Below are positions 42,790 to 52,371 of a stretch of DNA of 64,000 bases, piece after piece. The stretch's first letter is position 1; each line of letters begins with the position of its first letter. Location of the stretch: the NCBI RefSeq assembly GCF_014699035.1, contig NZ_JACXAA010000006.1, positions 1 to 64,000 of the forward strand, written 5' to 3'. The notes beneath the pieces are model-generated. The model worked only from the letters and a program-made list of their open reading frames with translations, ran no database searches and was not told the origin of the DNA. The stretch comes from Spirosoma validum. Lineage in GTDB: Bacteria; Bacteroidota; Bacteroidia; Cytophagales; Spirosomataceae. The position numbers and the translations under genes were made by a program.

Positions 42790-43737
42790 TTATACCGCGA
42801 AGCTATCTGATTCAACATACGCTTTGATAAGTGCCAACTCTCCTTCTTTACCGGGCTTCGAATTGCCGTGTTCCATCCCGAAAATAAACTCTTTTTTGTC
42901 AGCCTTCTGCTTGTCGTAAATATACTTGAATACGTTTTTGTAGTTGATTTCACCAGTCGTCGGTTCTTTACGTCCGGGGTTGTCGCCAATCTGAAAATAC
43001 CCTATCTCGCTCCAGCACCAGTTGATGTGCGGAATAATGTGGCCCTCGTTCTTCTGCATGTGGTAGATATCGAAGAGAATTTTACAGGCAGGGCTATTCA
43101 CCGCGCGGCAAATTTCGTACGTCTGGTCGGAGGTACGCAAAAATAAGTTAGGCGTATCGCTCAGAGGCTCCAGCACCATAGCCACTCCGGCAGGAGCCAG
43201 AATATCGGCACCCCGACGTAACGCATCGATGACGTGGCCAGTTTGAATGCCAATGGGCAAATTACGCTCGAAATCCCCCGGTACAACCGTCGTAAACTTG
43301 GCATTAACCCGTTTCGCCGTTTCGACCGCTTTCTTGCAACCGTTCAGGAAAATGTCGACGAACTCCTGCTTACCGGTTGCCAGCGAGTTCTGGGAGTTAC
43401 CGCCCTTATCAAGCACGAACACGCCCATTGTCATTCCTAAACGAGTCATTTCTTCACCAATTTTCGTCTGTAGCGCCGGATCTCGTCCCATCATGCCGTT
43501 GTCTTCCAGGGCTGTGAAGCCCATGTCGGCCATGAATTTGAGCTGGTCGATGAGATCCTTTCCCGCGCTGTTTTCAAACATGCCAAAGTGGGGGGCGTAC
43601 TTAAGCTTAAAATTATTTTTGGCCAAAAAATTGGGTTGCGAATGCCAATTAGCCGCTAAAGATTCGCCAGATACGGCAGCAGTCAGCGCTAAGCCAGTTG
43701 CATTAAGTGTTGATTTTACAAAGTTGCGTCGTTGCAT
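42790..43737 (-). CDS. Secreted TIM-barrel sugar isomerase/epimerase (hydroxypyruvate isomerase-like)
   Basis: 315 residues. N-terminal twin-arginine-like start MQRRNFVKSTLNATGLALTAAVSGESLA, then an AP-endonuclease-2/xylose isomerase barrel: KYAPHFGMFENSAGKDLIDQLKFMADMGFTALEDNGMM, MVLEPLSDTPN with a metal Glu, KILFDIYHMQKNEGHI with metal Asp/His, and FGMEHGNSKPG at the end. Likely converts a sugar acid or hydroxypyruvate-like compound in the periplasm. 72 bp downstream of the large heme protein gene on the same strand. Confidence 0.85.
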   Translation of the reverse strand: MQRRNFVKSTLNATGLALTAAVSGESLAANWHSQPNFLAKNNFKLKYAPHFGMFENSAGKDLIDQLKFMADMGFTALEDNGMMGRDPALQTKIGEEMTRLGMTMGVFVLDKGGNSQNSLATGKQEFVDIFLNGCKKAVETAKRVNAKFTTVVPGDFERNLPIGIQTGHVIDALRRGADILAPAGVAMVLEPLSDTPNLFLRTSDQTYEICRAVNSPACKILFDIYHMQKNEGHIIPHINWCWSEIGYFQIGDNPGRKEPTTGEINYKNVFKYIYDKQKADKKEFIFGMEHGNSKPGKEGELALIKAYVESDSFAV

Positions 43738-43809
43738 GATGGATATGTTAACCGATACGTCGGCCCGGCAATTCGTCGGCCTGGCGGAATTGAACGGACT
43801 AGTTCAATC

Positions 43810-46800
43810 TTAGTTTCTGTTTCTTTTTAAACTAGCTAAATAATCAACTAAATCTACTAATTCCTGTGTGCTCATGGTTTCTTGCAAGCCCGATGGCATC
43901 ATTGACGAATCAATCTGTTTCATGGACACTACGTCAGACATTTTATAGTTCTGGACCACACCACCCGGAAATTTCATTTGTAGATCGGTTTCGGTTTTAC
44001 TGGACACGATGCCGGTCATCGAGCTACCATCTTTAAATTTAACGTCCCATCCTTCAAACCCAAAGCTGATCCCTGCATCCGGGTGAAGAATAGCCAGGTA
44101 TTGCCCTTCTTTTGGCAGTTTGGAACCGATTTCTGAAAGCTTCGGACCGAAATCCATACCCTCACTATTGACCTGATGGCAGGTTGAGCAGTTGTTCTTA
44201 AAGACGACACTACCTTTGGCGGCATCACCCGTCATCGCCAGCAACTCAGTCATCGTAGGCAGCTTTTTCCCCCCGGCACTTTGGCTGCCGTCTAGGAAGC
44301 TGGCCGCTTTCTGCCGAATATTTTTGCGCCAGTCGTTGCTTACGCCCTGTACCGCAGCTTTCTTATAATCGCCTTTAATATCGCCGGATGTCAACAGAGC
44401 CACGACCTGATCTGCCCCGTCAATACTGCCACCTAACGAGCGTGTTGCTTCCTTCCGCAATGCTACTGGTCTTTTTTCATCTAACGCTACTGTTTTCAAA
44501 ATGTCGATAGACTCTTTGTTGCCCACCCGACGTAATGCCATAAGCATGTTGGTTGCAGCATCGGGGTCATTACCATTAACGACTTCCCAAACCATTGGTC
44601 CACCGCCCTGTTTCAGTAATTGCCGAGCGGCATCACGCCCCATCATATCCATCGATTTTTGCACAGCCAGTTGTTTCAGATGTGCATTCTCACCGGTTGG
44701 CTCATAACGGCTCACCAGTTCAATGTATTCTGGAGTTCCGTATATGTCGTTCATGAGTTTCATGAGCGCCGTTGACGCTACAGACGATTTCTTGACAAAC
44801 TCGGGATCAAGATGTCGCAAGGCTAGTTTCGTTACGTCAGCGGCTGACGTTTCGGTTGACCCACTGTTCGCCTGTAGAATCGCCAATAATGCCGTTGATT
44901 TTTCGGAAGCACCGGGATTAAAATCGAATGCGCGAAAGTACCGCAGGCGCTGGCTCAGGTCAACGGCTGGATCACCCGCTAATTTAGCCAGCATCGGTAC
45001 CGATTCTTTCGTTCGCGCCCGCCAGACAATGTCCCGGCCAGCTGCGCTAGTCAGCGGATCATTTTGCTTCGCCCAGGCCGTATAATACGTATCCCAGTTA
45101 TTATCAGCCCCGATACCGAGAGCCTCCAGATACCAGCGATCTTTCCCATCATACTGTTTGGCTAGTTGCGCCCACAACTCAGGTGCTTCGGGTGAGGTAT
45201 TTCGACGTAACGCAATGATGCATTCGCGACGTACCTGTGCATCGGGATCATTGACGAGCTGCTTAACGTAGGGGATAATATTGTCTTTCCGTTCGCGAGC
45301 CGCCCTTAGCGCCGTAATCCGCAAATCTGGATTGTCGCTTTTCAGAGCTATCTCGATGTATTTGGTGCCTTTATCCAGTTTGCTCAGCAACCACAATGCA
45401 CGCGCCTGCATACGCGGATTGTCGGATGACTTGTAGAGTTTTGCCAGCGGTTTTTCAGCTTTTTTGTCCATGTCACGCAGCTTCTGCCAGCCCGCATACC
45501 GAATAGACATGTTCGGACTTTGGAGCGCTTCTATAGTACCATCGACAGTCGTTACGTCTACTTTAGGCATTGTATACGGCGAGTTGGGTGGAGCTACGCG
45601 GTATACACGCCCGCGATTCTGATCGCCCGCCTGGTGGCCACCTACACCGGGATCGTACCAGTCGGCAATGATGAGCGAACCATCGGGCGCAATACAAACA
45701 TCAGCCGGGCGAAACCACTGATCCCGAGCGCCTTCCAGTACATTTACGATTTCAGCTTTGTAACCAGCGCCATTTTTCTGCACAGGATACGATCGTACTA
45801 CGTTAGGGCCGGCGTCGCAGTGAATAACCTGGTTGCGGAAAACTTCGGGCAAGAGTTTCCCTTCATAAACGATAATACCCGTCGGCGAACCAGCTCCCGT
45901 TTGTAATAGATTCGGTACCACACCCGGATCGTTGAGGTGCCAGTGACGCTGAGGAATTTCAGGTTCTAGATTGTCGCGATTTGCCTGCCAGCCTGCGCCC
46001 GTCATTTCGTCGGTATAGCCATAATTGCCATACTCCATTACGTAGTTGATCCGAACGCCTTTGTTACCATCATCGTCGTTGTCTGACTGCCATAACGTAC
46101 CGTACGAATCAACAGCGACTTCATAGTTGTTCCGAAAATTCTGCCCGAGCACCTCTACGTTTTTGCCGTCGGGATCACACCGGAACACCATTCCCTGTTT
46201 GAAATTCTCTTTGTTAATGGTTTTGCCCGTAGCAATATCAACAACCGCATTCTTGTCTTTATCTAGCAGTTGTCCACCTTCGTTCCCAAAGTTGAAATAC
46301 CATTTTCCATCGGGGCCAAAAACGAAGGTGTGCATACCATGATCGTGCTGTTGCCCACCAATACCCGTAAACAGTAACTCTTTTCTGTCGGCTTTATCAT
46401 CGCCATTGTCGTCAGTTAGTACCCAAACGTTCGGGCTGTCTGAAACGATTACCTTGTTGCCCTGTACCCAGATTCCGAGGGGTGATTCAATGTCAGGGCC
46501 CTGATAAAATACTTTACTGGCATCGGCCTTCCCATCCCCGTTTGTATCTTCCAGAATGACAATCCGGTCGCCTTCTTTACGGGTTGGATTACCGTTGATT
46601 GCCGGTCGATAGTTGTAGGCTTCGCAAACCCATACACGTCCTCGGGCGTCTACATCGATGTCCGTCGGATTGGTCAGCATTGGTTCTGAGGCAAAGAGCG
46701 TTGCCTCTAAACCCGGCGCTACGTTCAGGCTACCAACGGCATATTTGGGATCGTGTTTATCGTCGTCATTTAATTGAGCGAACAACTGAGTTAAATAACG

Positions 46801-46935
46801 ACTCGAAGCGGCATTGAGGTTTCGGTTCTGATAAGCACCAACGAATACACCTCCTATGAGCAATGCCGATGCAGAAACAGCGATTGCCCGGCGTGAAACC
46901 CTTAAGCGTTTAGCAATTAAAAATGACTTCATCAT
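43810..46935 (-). CDS. PVC-type heme-binding protein: sorbosone-dehydrogenase-like propeller, HEAT repeats and cytochrome c
   Basis: About 1041 residues from MMKSFLIAKRLRVS (46935); an ATG 35 codons upstream (47040) is less likely. Signal-anchor at about 13-32; a beta-propeller (about 60-450, LNVAPGLEATLFASEPMLTNPTDIDVDARGRVWVCEAYNY; repeated DGKWYFN/GTLWQSD strands); HEAT-like repeats (about 480-880); and a cytochrome c domain with the heme site CSTCHQVNSEG near 915. Such proteins are usual in PVC and Bacteroidota and probably oxidise sugars at the cell surface (inference). Upstream of the sugar isomerase gene. Confidence 0.87.
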   Translation of the reverse strand: MMKSFLIAKRLRVSRRAIAVSASALLIGGVFVGAYQNRNLNAASSRYLTQLFAQLNDDDKHDPKYAVGSLNVAPGLEATLFASEPMLTNPTDIDVDARGRVWVCEAYNYRPAINGNPTRKEGDRIVILEDTNGDGKADASKVFYQGPDIESPLGIWVQGNKVIVSDSPNVWVLTDDNGDDKADRKELLFTGIGGQQHDHGMHTFVFGPDGKWYFNFGNEGGQLLDKDKNAVVDIATGKTINKENFKQGMVFRCDPDGKNVEVLGQNFRNNYEVAVDSYGTLWQSDNDDDGNKGVRINYVMEYGNYGYTDEMTGAGWQANRDNLEPEIPQRHWHLNDPGVVPNLLQTGAGSPTGIIVYEGKLLPEVFRNQVIHCDAGPNVVRSYPVQKNGAGYKAEIVNVLEGARDQWFRPADVCIAPDGSLIIADWYDPGVGGHQAGDQNRGRVYRVAPPNSPYTMPKVDVTTVDGTIEALQSPNMSIRYAGWQKLRDMDKKAEKPLAKLYKSSDNPRMQARALWLLSKLDKGTKYIEIALKSDNPDLRITALRAARERKDNIIPYVKQLVNDPDAQVRRECIIALRRNTSPEAPELWAQLAKQYDGKDRWYLEALGIGADNNWDTYYTAWAKQNDPLTSAAGRDIVWRARTKESVPMLAKLAGDPAVDLSQRLRYFRAFDFNPGASEKSTALLAILQANSGSTETSAADVTKLALRHLDPEFVKKSSVASTALMKLMNDIYGTPEYIELVSRYEPTGENAHLKQLAVQKSMDMMGRDAARQLLKQGGGPMVWEVVNGNDPDAATNMLMALRRVGNKESIDILKTVALDEKRPVALRKEATRSLGGSIDGADQVVALLTSGDIKGDYKKAAVQGVSNDWRKNIRQKAASFLDGSQSAGGKKLPTMTELLAMTGDAAKGSVVFKNNCSTCHQVNSEGMDFGPKLSEIGSKLPKEGQYLAILHPDAGISFGFEGWDVKFKDGSSMTGIVSSKTETDLQMKFPGGVVQNYKMSDVVSMKQIDSSMMPSGLQETMSTQELVDLVDYLASLKRNRN

Positions 46936-47128
46936 TTGACGTAGAAAAGGAGGCTTCGGGTTAGGAACAGGAAAGTCAACTACGTAAAAATAACTAAACA
47001 GCGCTTTTATACCCATTGAGTAGGCAATTTTTACGGTCAATTTGATCTAGGTATAGTACTAATTTTAGATTCTTTTCTGTAGCATTGCATCGCCACATTG
47101 GCAAATCACTACTAACACCTTTACTACT

Positions 47129-47365
47129 ATGGGATTTTTGTATTCTATTTTAATCGGTGGCATCGCTGGTTATCTGGCCAGCGTTATCATGGAAAGCCAC
47201 AATTCAGCGTTTATTAACATTCTGCTAGGTATTTTCGGCGGATTGGTTGGCGGTTTTATTGCCAAGCGGCTTGGGAATGACCCTGACAACGACGGACTCT
47301 TAATGAATCTACTGATTTCAGTAGGCGGGGCTATCGTACTCATTTTTATTGGACGCTTATTCTAG
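47129..47365 (+). CDS. GlsB/YeaQ/YmgE-family small membrane protein
   Basis: 78 residues, three membrane segments: SILIGGIAGYLASVIM, FINILLGIFGGLVGGFIAKRLG and LLMNLLISVGGAIVLIFIGRLF. Matches the transglycosylase-associated stress family; role unknown. Divergent from the large heme protein; ended by the terminator at 47378-47416. Confidence 0.88.
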   Translation: MGFLYSILIGGIAGYLASVIMESHNSAFINILLGIFGGLVGGFIAKRLGNDPDNDGLLMNLLISVGGAIVLIFIGRLF

Positions 47366-47377
47366 ATGTTTTCAGTC

Positions 47378-47416
47378 ATAAAAAAGGCTCGTGTTGGTAG
47401 CACGAGCCTTTTTTAT
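47378..47416. terminator. Terminator after the GlsB gene and the cobalamin operon
   Basis: Arms AAAAAAGGCTCGTG/CACGAGCCTTTTTT with a 7-base loop, between convergent genes, T-runs on both sides. Confidence 0.8.
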
Positions 47417-47430
47417 GGCATATCTGTTTG

Positions 47431-48159
47431 CTAATCCTGCAGTGTTAGGTCCTGATATAAAAAGCCTGTATCCCAGCCAGCGTCGGTTTTCTCACTGGCG
47501 TCAGTACTGGCTGAAACTTCGTAAACTCGCCTGACAACCTCTCCTTTTTGGTATACTATAGGCGATGAGAAAATAGGACCATCGAATACAAAGGAATGAT
47601 ACTCACCGTTTTCGCCACAAGGATCAACGGTTTTAGGCAAGCTCCTCAATAAATCCAGTGACAGTTCCTGACCTACCAACTCAGCGCTTAGGTACTTTTC
47701 ATTAACACAGACCAACACAGCCCGGAAGCCCAGATCAACAAATTCATGTATCAATTCGGTCGTGTTACGTTGCCAGAGCGGGAATATGGCTTTCAAACCA
47801 ACCTTCTGCAACTGCTCTTCTCGATAGAGCCGTAGATCTTCCAGGAAAATATCACCGAAGATGGAATGCGTAACACCGTCCGCCCAGAAAGGCTGAAGCG
47901 TTTTCTGCATATATGCATCATACGCTTCCATCGACACATCTCCCGGCAGATTCATCCTATTCAGTGGCAAACCTAGCCGACCTGCCTGAGCGGCCAGTAA
48001 TTCAGTTCTTACGCCGTGCATACTCACACGACCATAGTGCGCATTGACGCTGGTCAATAAACTCTGAATGTCCCACTGATCCGATTGAAGAATATGATAC
48101 AGGGCGAGAGCTGAATCTTTACCCCCGCTCCAGTTCATAATCGCCCGTTGTCGGCTCAT
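47431..48159 (-). CDS. Dph6-like PP-loop ATPase (diphthine--ammonia ligase family)
   Basis: 242 residues. The PP-loop NWSGGKDSALALYHILQ (9-25) activates a substrate by adenylation. The rest, with SMHGVRTELLAAQAGRLGLPLN, FGDIFLEDLRLYREEQLQ, FPLWQRNTTELIHEFVDLGFRAVLVCVNEKYLSAELVGQ and DPCGENGEYHSFVFDGPIF, matches Dph6/COG2102. Bacteria have no diphthamide, so the name is a family label. Last gene of the B12 operon, overlapping the lipoprotein gene by ATGA. It may therefore act on a corrinoid intermediate or side chain (inference). Confidence 0.85.
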   Translation of the reverse strand: MSRQRAIMNWSGGKDSALALYHILQSDQWDIQSLLTSVNAHYGRVSMHGVRTELLAAQAGRLGLPLNRMNLPGDVSMEAYDAYMQKTLQPFWADGVTHSIFGDIFLEDLRLYREEQLQKVGLKAIFPLWQRNTTELIHEFVDLGFRAVLVCVNEKYLSAELVGQELSLDLLRSLPKTVDPCGENGEYHSFVFDGPIFSSPIVYQKGEVVRRVYEVSASTDASEKTDAGWDTGFLYQDLTLQD

Positions 48160-49223
48160 CGAAAATAAAAGCCTGAAGGCGCAATCTCTGCTCTAACCGA
48201 ATCAACTAAGGCACCAGTTTCCTCATAGCGGATCACGTAACCCGCCTGTGTATAAAGTGCCGGATATTGACTACCATACAATCGGCCAGTCAGCGGATCA
48301 ACTCCCAAGGCACTAAATGCCCGATTAAAGACTAAATTCGCCGTAGAAGCCGTCGTTTCGTTAATCGAGAACTTATACGTCCGGTTGCTGGCCGAGTAAA
48401 AAAATGTTCTCTTATCGCGGCTTAAAGCTACAGCGGTCGGTGTAGCTGGAAGTGTTATCCGTTTCGAAATAGCTCGGGTACTAACGACCATCTGAATCAT
48501 TTCTTTCCCGGCTAACACCCACAAATTACCATCAGCATCTAAAGCAATAGGTTGTGGCGCAGTACTGAACAAAGTGCTAATCCGCTCTTTAACTTCGTTG
48601 GTCTCGGTATTGATAACCGCCAGTGTTTTGTCGCCACTATAGCTAACGCTTCCGGCAAACACTTCGTTACCCGCTACTACCATGGCTTCAACCCCTTTCA
48701 CAGCCGCAATCTTTTTCGTAACTGTACCGCTGTTCAGATCAACGACGGCTATATAGCCTGGGTCTTTAAAGAAGGTTCCGGCAGAGAAATCGCCAGATAC
48801 GTCCCAACAACTGACGTATGCCTTATTTAGACCAGCCTGAACAACCCGGCGCGGATTTTCAATGTCTGGTGTCTTTAAAGTAGTCCGGGTTTTAAACGTA
48901 CCCGACTCAACAATTTCAACCTTGTCCTGTCCGGGGGTGGTATTATCGACCAGCAAAAGTCCTTTCCCGTTCACTTCCGTATAGTCCTGCACTCCTCCGC
49001 TGATTTTTAAATCCGCGTTAGCCTGTACGAAAATGTTAGTCAATACGGTATTACTGGTTCGAGGTAGATACGAAAGCGTTCCGTTGTTGCTACTAAAGTT
49101 ACCTTGATTGATAATATAAACACCTGTATCATAGAGAGATGGTTCTGGATCGGAGGTTTTACAGTTCCATACGATCAGCGCCAGTAAGCTTAGCGCAATT
49201 CCTTTGGTCAATTGCTTTTTCAT
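48156..49223 (-). CDS. DUF5074/YncE-like surface lipoprotein
   Basis: 355 residues. Lipoprotein signal MKKQLTKGIALSLLALIVWNC with Cys at 21, then a beta-propeller: YDTGVYIINQGNFSSNNGTLSYL, GVEAMVVAGNEVFAGSVSYSGDKTLAVI, VALSRDKRTFFYSASNRTYKFS. Family members sit beside TonB receptors for cobalamin and may bind corrinoid at the surface. Middle gene of the operon, overlapping the genes on either side by four bases. Confidence 0.82.
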   Translation of the reverse strand: MKKQLTKGIALSLLALIVWNCKTSDPEPSLYDTGVYIINQGNFSSNNGTLSYLPRTSNTVLTNIFVQANADLKISGGVQDYTEVNGKGLLLVDNTTPGQDKVEIVESGTFKTRTTLKTPDIENPRRVVQAGLNKAYVSCWDVSGDFSAGTFFKDPGYIAVVDLNSGTVTKKIAAVKGVEAMVVAGNEVFAGSVSYSGDKTLAVINTETNEVKERISTLFSTAPQPIALDADGNLWVLAGKEMIQMVVSTRAISKRITLPATPTAVALSRDKRTFFYSASNRTYKFSINETTASTANLVFNRAFSALGVDPLTGRLYGSQYPALYTQAGYVIRYEETGALVDSVRAEIAPSGFYFR

Positions 49224-51181
49224 AAAGTATTAGATGGAAAATTAATAAATAGGTTGAGCGCCCAGTTACGCCCCGGCATTGCATTTTGCTTTACGTTGAT
49301 GATTAGTGTATCAAATAGGTTATTGATCTGACCCTGTAGCCGAACGGGTACGGGACCTAGCCTGGCTGTCGTTTCCAGCAGCACGCTTGTTAACGTAACA
49401 CCCTTAAAAAATTGGCTGTTATCGAATGTGACGTACCGGCGCGACGTCGTTTGTGATTGGATGGTCAGACGAGTTCGGCCGTACTGCACATACGCATTGA
49501 GCGTACCCATATGAATCGGTACATAAGGTAGTTGTTTACCTACAACATCCTGCGAATACGTATCATAAGCCCTCTCCTGCGATGTGCGCGTTAGTCCGTA
49601 ACCTGTGCGCAAACCCGCCCGCCACTTATTCTGGACGTACGTCAACGCAGTGGTTAACTCACCCCCTCGCGCAACAACAAGCTGAAGATTTTCGACGTGA
49701 TAATTTTTGGCGGGATTCCAATACGACCAATCATCTACACGATTGTGATAAGCAGTGGCTTCAGCCGTTAAATGTAAATGATCTGAGAACGTAACGGCAG
49801 CGGCCAATCCACCTTCAATATTGACTCCTCGCTCAGGGCGCAAATCAGGATTGCCGAGTACAAGCCAGTAGCGTTCGTTAAGGGTAGGGACGCGGTAGCT
49901 GTATCCCACCGACCCTTTAGCCGTTAGGACCAGTGCATCATGTTGTATGATTTTGTACTCAGCACCCAATGAAGGCGTCAGAGGAGGATTGAAGCGGGTG
50001 ACGAACGCTTGCCGGAGATTAGCTGACACTAACCATCGGCTTGTCTGGAGACGTAGCAGCGCGTATAAATCCTGCCGGTTTTCCGTAATAAGATTTCCGC
50101 CATACCCATCCGTGCGTGTTCGATAATGCGACCACTCACCACCAATCCGAAGCGTTAAGTTACTACGTTGTTTGGTAGGCCAAAACGAAAACTCCCGTTC
50201 GACACGGCCAATGTATCGATCGGTCTCTGTATGGCTAGGTTGCTCAAAATTACCTTTCCCATAATCGATTATGTCGCGAATCCATCCTAGCCGGACCGTC
50301 ATTCGATTGGCTTCGTACGTTGTCAGAAACCGGGCCGATTGCGTTCGGGTGCGCTCACGTGCGATAAGATCCTGAGGCGTAATGATTAGGTCGTTATCCG
50401 TCAACCACACGTTGACTGACACTTGCCGTCCGCTTTTGTGCCGAAAAAACAAATCCTGCACCAAACCTCGCTGCGCCGTTGTTGATGGTTCAACAAAATA
50501 GCCTTTACGCTCCCGATATGGGTAATCATTATTAATCTGATTTCTATAGCCAAACGTTCGTCCCGAAAATTGCCACGATTCCCCCAGCGCTCCTCCATAG
50601 CGAACGCCAATCTGCGTCTGATTATTCCGAAAAGAAGCTATCTGCTGGCCGATCGTTACGCCTAATTTCTGCTTCCAGTCCGGACTACTGCCCAACAAAA
50701 TACTCCCACCAACGGCATCGGAACCAACCACACAGCCCCCCGATCCGTATTGCACCGACAACCGGTCGAAACCCGCAATTGGTAACGTAGAAAAATCCGT
50801 CTGTCCCAGATTGGGTTGATTGATGTTAATACCATTCCAAAGCACCGCGGTATGATTAGCCGACGTACCCCGAAATGAAACGGTGGCTAACTGACCGGGA
50901 CCGTAGTTCTTGAAGGCCAGTGGCGTGTTATAAGTCAATAAATCCGTTAGTGAACTGAACCGAAACTGAAGCAAGGTCGTCGAGTCAATTTGCTGAAGCT
51001 TCTGGCCCGCTAAAAACCGCTCAGGTGCAATCGCTCGCACAGTCACTGCCGACAACGAGACGACAGGGCTCGTTTGCAATGAATTTATTGATGACGAATC
51101 CGTCTGCGCAAAACTATCCTGGCCGATCAGCAAACTGACAAACAGGCTAATTATTCGCCAATACAGGGATAGTTTTCCCAC
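49220..51181 (-). CDS. TonB-dependent receptor, BtuB-like cobalamin transporter
   Basis: About 653 residues. A likely GTG start at 51181 gives a clean signal peptide (GKLSLYWRIISLFVSLLIGQDSFAQ). The plug domain runs to about residue 150 (LSAVTVRAIAPERFLAGQKLQQIDSTTL, ATVSFRGTSANHTAVLWNGININQPNLGQTDF, VQYGSGGCVVGSDAVGGSI), then a 22-strand barrel ending LNLFINFPSNTL. An ATG at 51277 is immediately after the riboswitch and would add 32 residues that do not look like a signal peptide. Control by the cobalamin riboswitch upstream and the DUF5074 partner identify B12 or a related corrinoid as the ligand. Confidence 0.87.
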   Translation of the reverse strand: MGKLSLYWRIISLFVSLLIGQDSFAQTDSSSINSLQTSPVVSLSAVTVRAIAPERFLAGQKLQQIDSTTLLQFRFSSLTDLLTYNTPLAFKNYGPGQLATVSFRGTSANHTAVLWNGININQPNLGQTDFSTLPIAGFDRLSVQYGSGGCVVGSDAVGGSILLGSSPDWKQKLGVTIGQQIASFRNNQTQIGVRYGGALGESWQFSGRTFGYRNQINNDYPYRERKGYFVEPSTTAQRGLVQDLFFRHKSGRQVSVNVWLTDNDLIITPQDLIARERTRTQSARFLTTYEANRMTVRLGWIRDIIDYGKGNFEQPSHTETDRYIGRVEREFSFWPTKQRSNLTLRIGGEWSHYRTRTDGYGGNLITENRQDLYALLRLQTSRWLVSANLRQAFVTRFNPPLTPSLGAEYKIIQHDALVLTAKGSVGYSYRVPTLNERYWLVLGNPDLRPERGVNIEGGLAAAVTFSDHLHLTAEATAYHNRVDDWSYWNPAKNYHVENLQLVVARGGELTTALTYVQNKWRAGLRTGYGLTRTSQERAYDTYSQDVVGKQLPYVPIHMGTLNAYVQYGRTRLTIQSQTTSRRYVTFDNSQFFKGVTLTSVLLETTARLGPVPVRLQGQINNLFDTLIINVKQNAMPGRNWALNLFINFPSNTL

Positions 51182-51278
51182 GTTGATTACTAAAAAAGAT
51201 AGGTGCTGAAACGCTGGATTGCCACTACAGCACGCGGTCAGGGCGTTTCCTCCGAACACCAGAACAGCGGTGGTCATC

Positions 51279-51458
51279 GGCAGGTCTCCTGGCTTGTCTC
51301 ATCGGCTCGAACCTTCCCGCACGATTGATCAGTGCAGTGGTCACGTAGAATGAACCGACTTTTCTAGAGACTTACAGTTGCGGGGACAGCGTCGGTTTCG
51401 CACCAACTTCCCTTTTAAGCCGTGAAAGTCGCTACGAAGCGACATCAGGCACCGAAAA
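51279..51458 (-). promoter_or_regulatory. Cobalamin (B12) riboswitch
   Basis: On the minus strand the conserved cobalamin-aptamer segments appear in order: GGTGCC near the 5' end, AAAAGGGAAGTTGGTGCGAA, CCCCGCAACTGTAAG, GACCACTGCACTGATCAA and GGGAAGGTTCGAG, then the B12-box 3' end AGCCAGGAGACCTGCC. These are the family hallmarks. It sits directly before the TonB receptor gene. The last base lies one base before an ATG, so the box itself could occlude translation. Confidence 0.93.
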
Positions 51459-51585
51459 CTCAGGACAAAAGTAAAGAAATTTGCGGAATGTTGTAGCTTG
51501 GGCAGCTATGTCCGGGAAATTTATAAACCTGGTCTATAGTCAGACGTAGCCATCCAGGCTACATTTATAATTCTAAGGAGATTAT

Positions 51586-52371
51586 ATGAATCAATCGCTT
51601 TGGTCGCTAGAGAGTCAACGTGCGCTTGTAACCGGAGGCACGAAAGGAATTGGAGAAGCCATTGTCCGTCAGTTTCTTGATTTAGGAGCGGCTGTATTTA
51701 TCGTAGCCCGTGATCATAACTTGCTACATGAACAATTAACTACGTATCGACAACAGGGCCACATTGTCGATGGGATAGCCGCTGATGTAAGTCAACCAGG
51801 TATAGCCGCTCAAATCATAGAGACTGTGAAAACAAAGTGGGGAGCGCTGGATATTTTGGTAAACAATGCAGGGACGAATATCCGTAAACCTACCGCTGAC
51901 TACAGCTCAGCCGATTATGATCATATAGTAAACACGAACCTGCGTTCGGCGTATGAACTGAGCCAGGCGGCTTATCCACTTCTCAAACGGTCAGAGCAGG
52001 ATCATCCGGTCGGGGGAAGGATTATTTTTGTTTCGTCCGTATCGGGCTTGTCGCATACCAGTAGCGGTTCACTTTATGGAATGACCAAAGCTGCTTTATT
52101 ACAACTTACCCGTAATCTTGCTGTCGAGTGGGCACCTGACGGTATTCGGGTCAATGCGGTTGCCCCCTGGTACATCAATACGCCGTTGGCATCACCCGTT
52201 CTGACGAATCCGGAAAAGTTAACGGGTATTTTGAAACGAACACCGATGAACCGAATCGGTGAGCCAGAAGAAGTAGCTTCAGTCGTTTCGTTTCTCAGCA
52301 TGCCCGCGTCGGGATACGTTACCGGTCAGACTATTTCAGTAGACGGTGGGTTATTGGCATGGGCGTTTTAA
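51586..52371 (+). CDS. SDR-family oxidoreductase (tropinone reductase-like)
   Basis: 261-residue classical SDR. Cofactor loop [16 protein letters not shown] (15-30), [21 protein letters not shown] near 91 and [30 protein letters not shown] with catalytic Ser and YxxxK. End IFSVDGG-type [13 protein letters not shown]. The KTxxxG gluconate/tropinone reductase-like look is weak; substrate unknown. Ends by 4-base overlap with the convergent isomerase gene. Confidence 0.87.
   Translation: MNQSLWSLESQRALVTGGTKGIGEAIVRQFLDLGAAVFIVARDHNLLHEQLTTYRQQGHIVDGIAADVSQPGIAAQIIETVKTKWGALDILVNNAGTNIRKPTADYSSADYDHIVNTNLRSAYELSQAAYPLLKRSEQDHPVGGRIIFVSSVSGLSHTSSGSLYGMTKAALLQLTRNLAVEWAPDGIRVNAVAPWYINTPLASPVLTNPEKLTGILKRTPMNRIGEPEEVASVVSFLSMPASGYVTGQTISVDGGLLAWAF

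Noticed and set aside
51279-51458. Ordinary terminator or attenuator only
   Set aside because: The ordered B12 aptamer segments identify a riboswitch; an expression platform may overlap it but is not separately visible.
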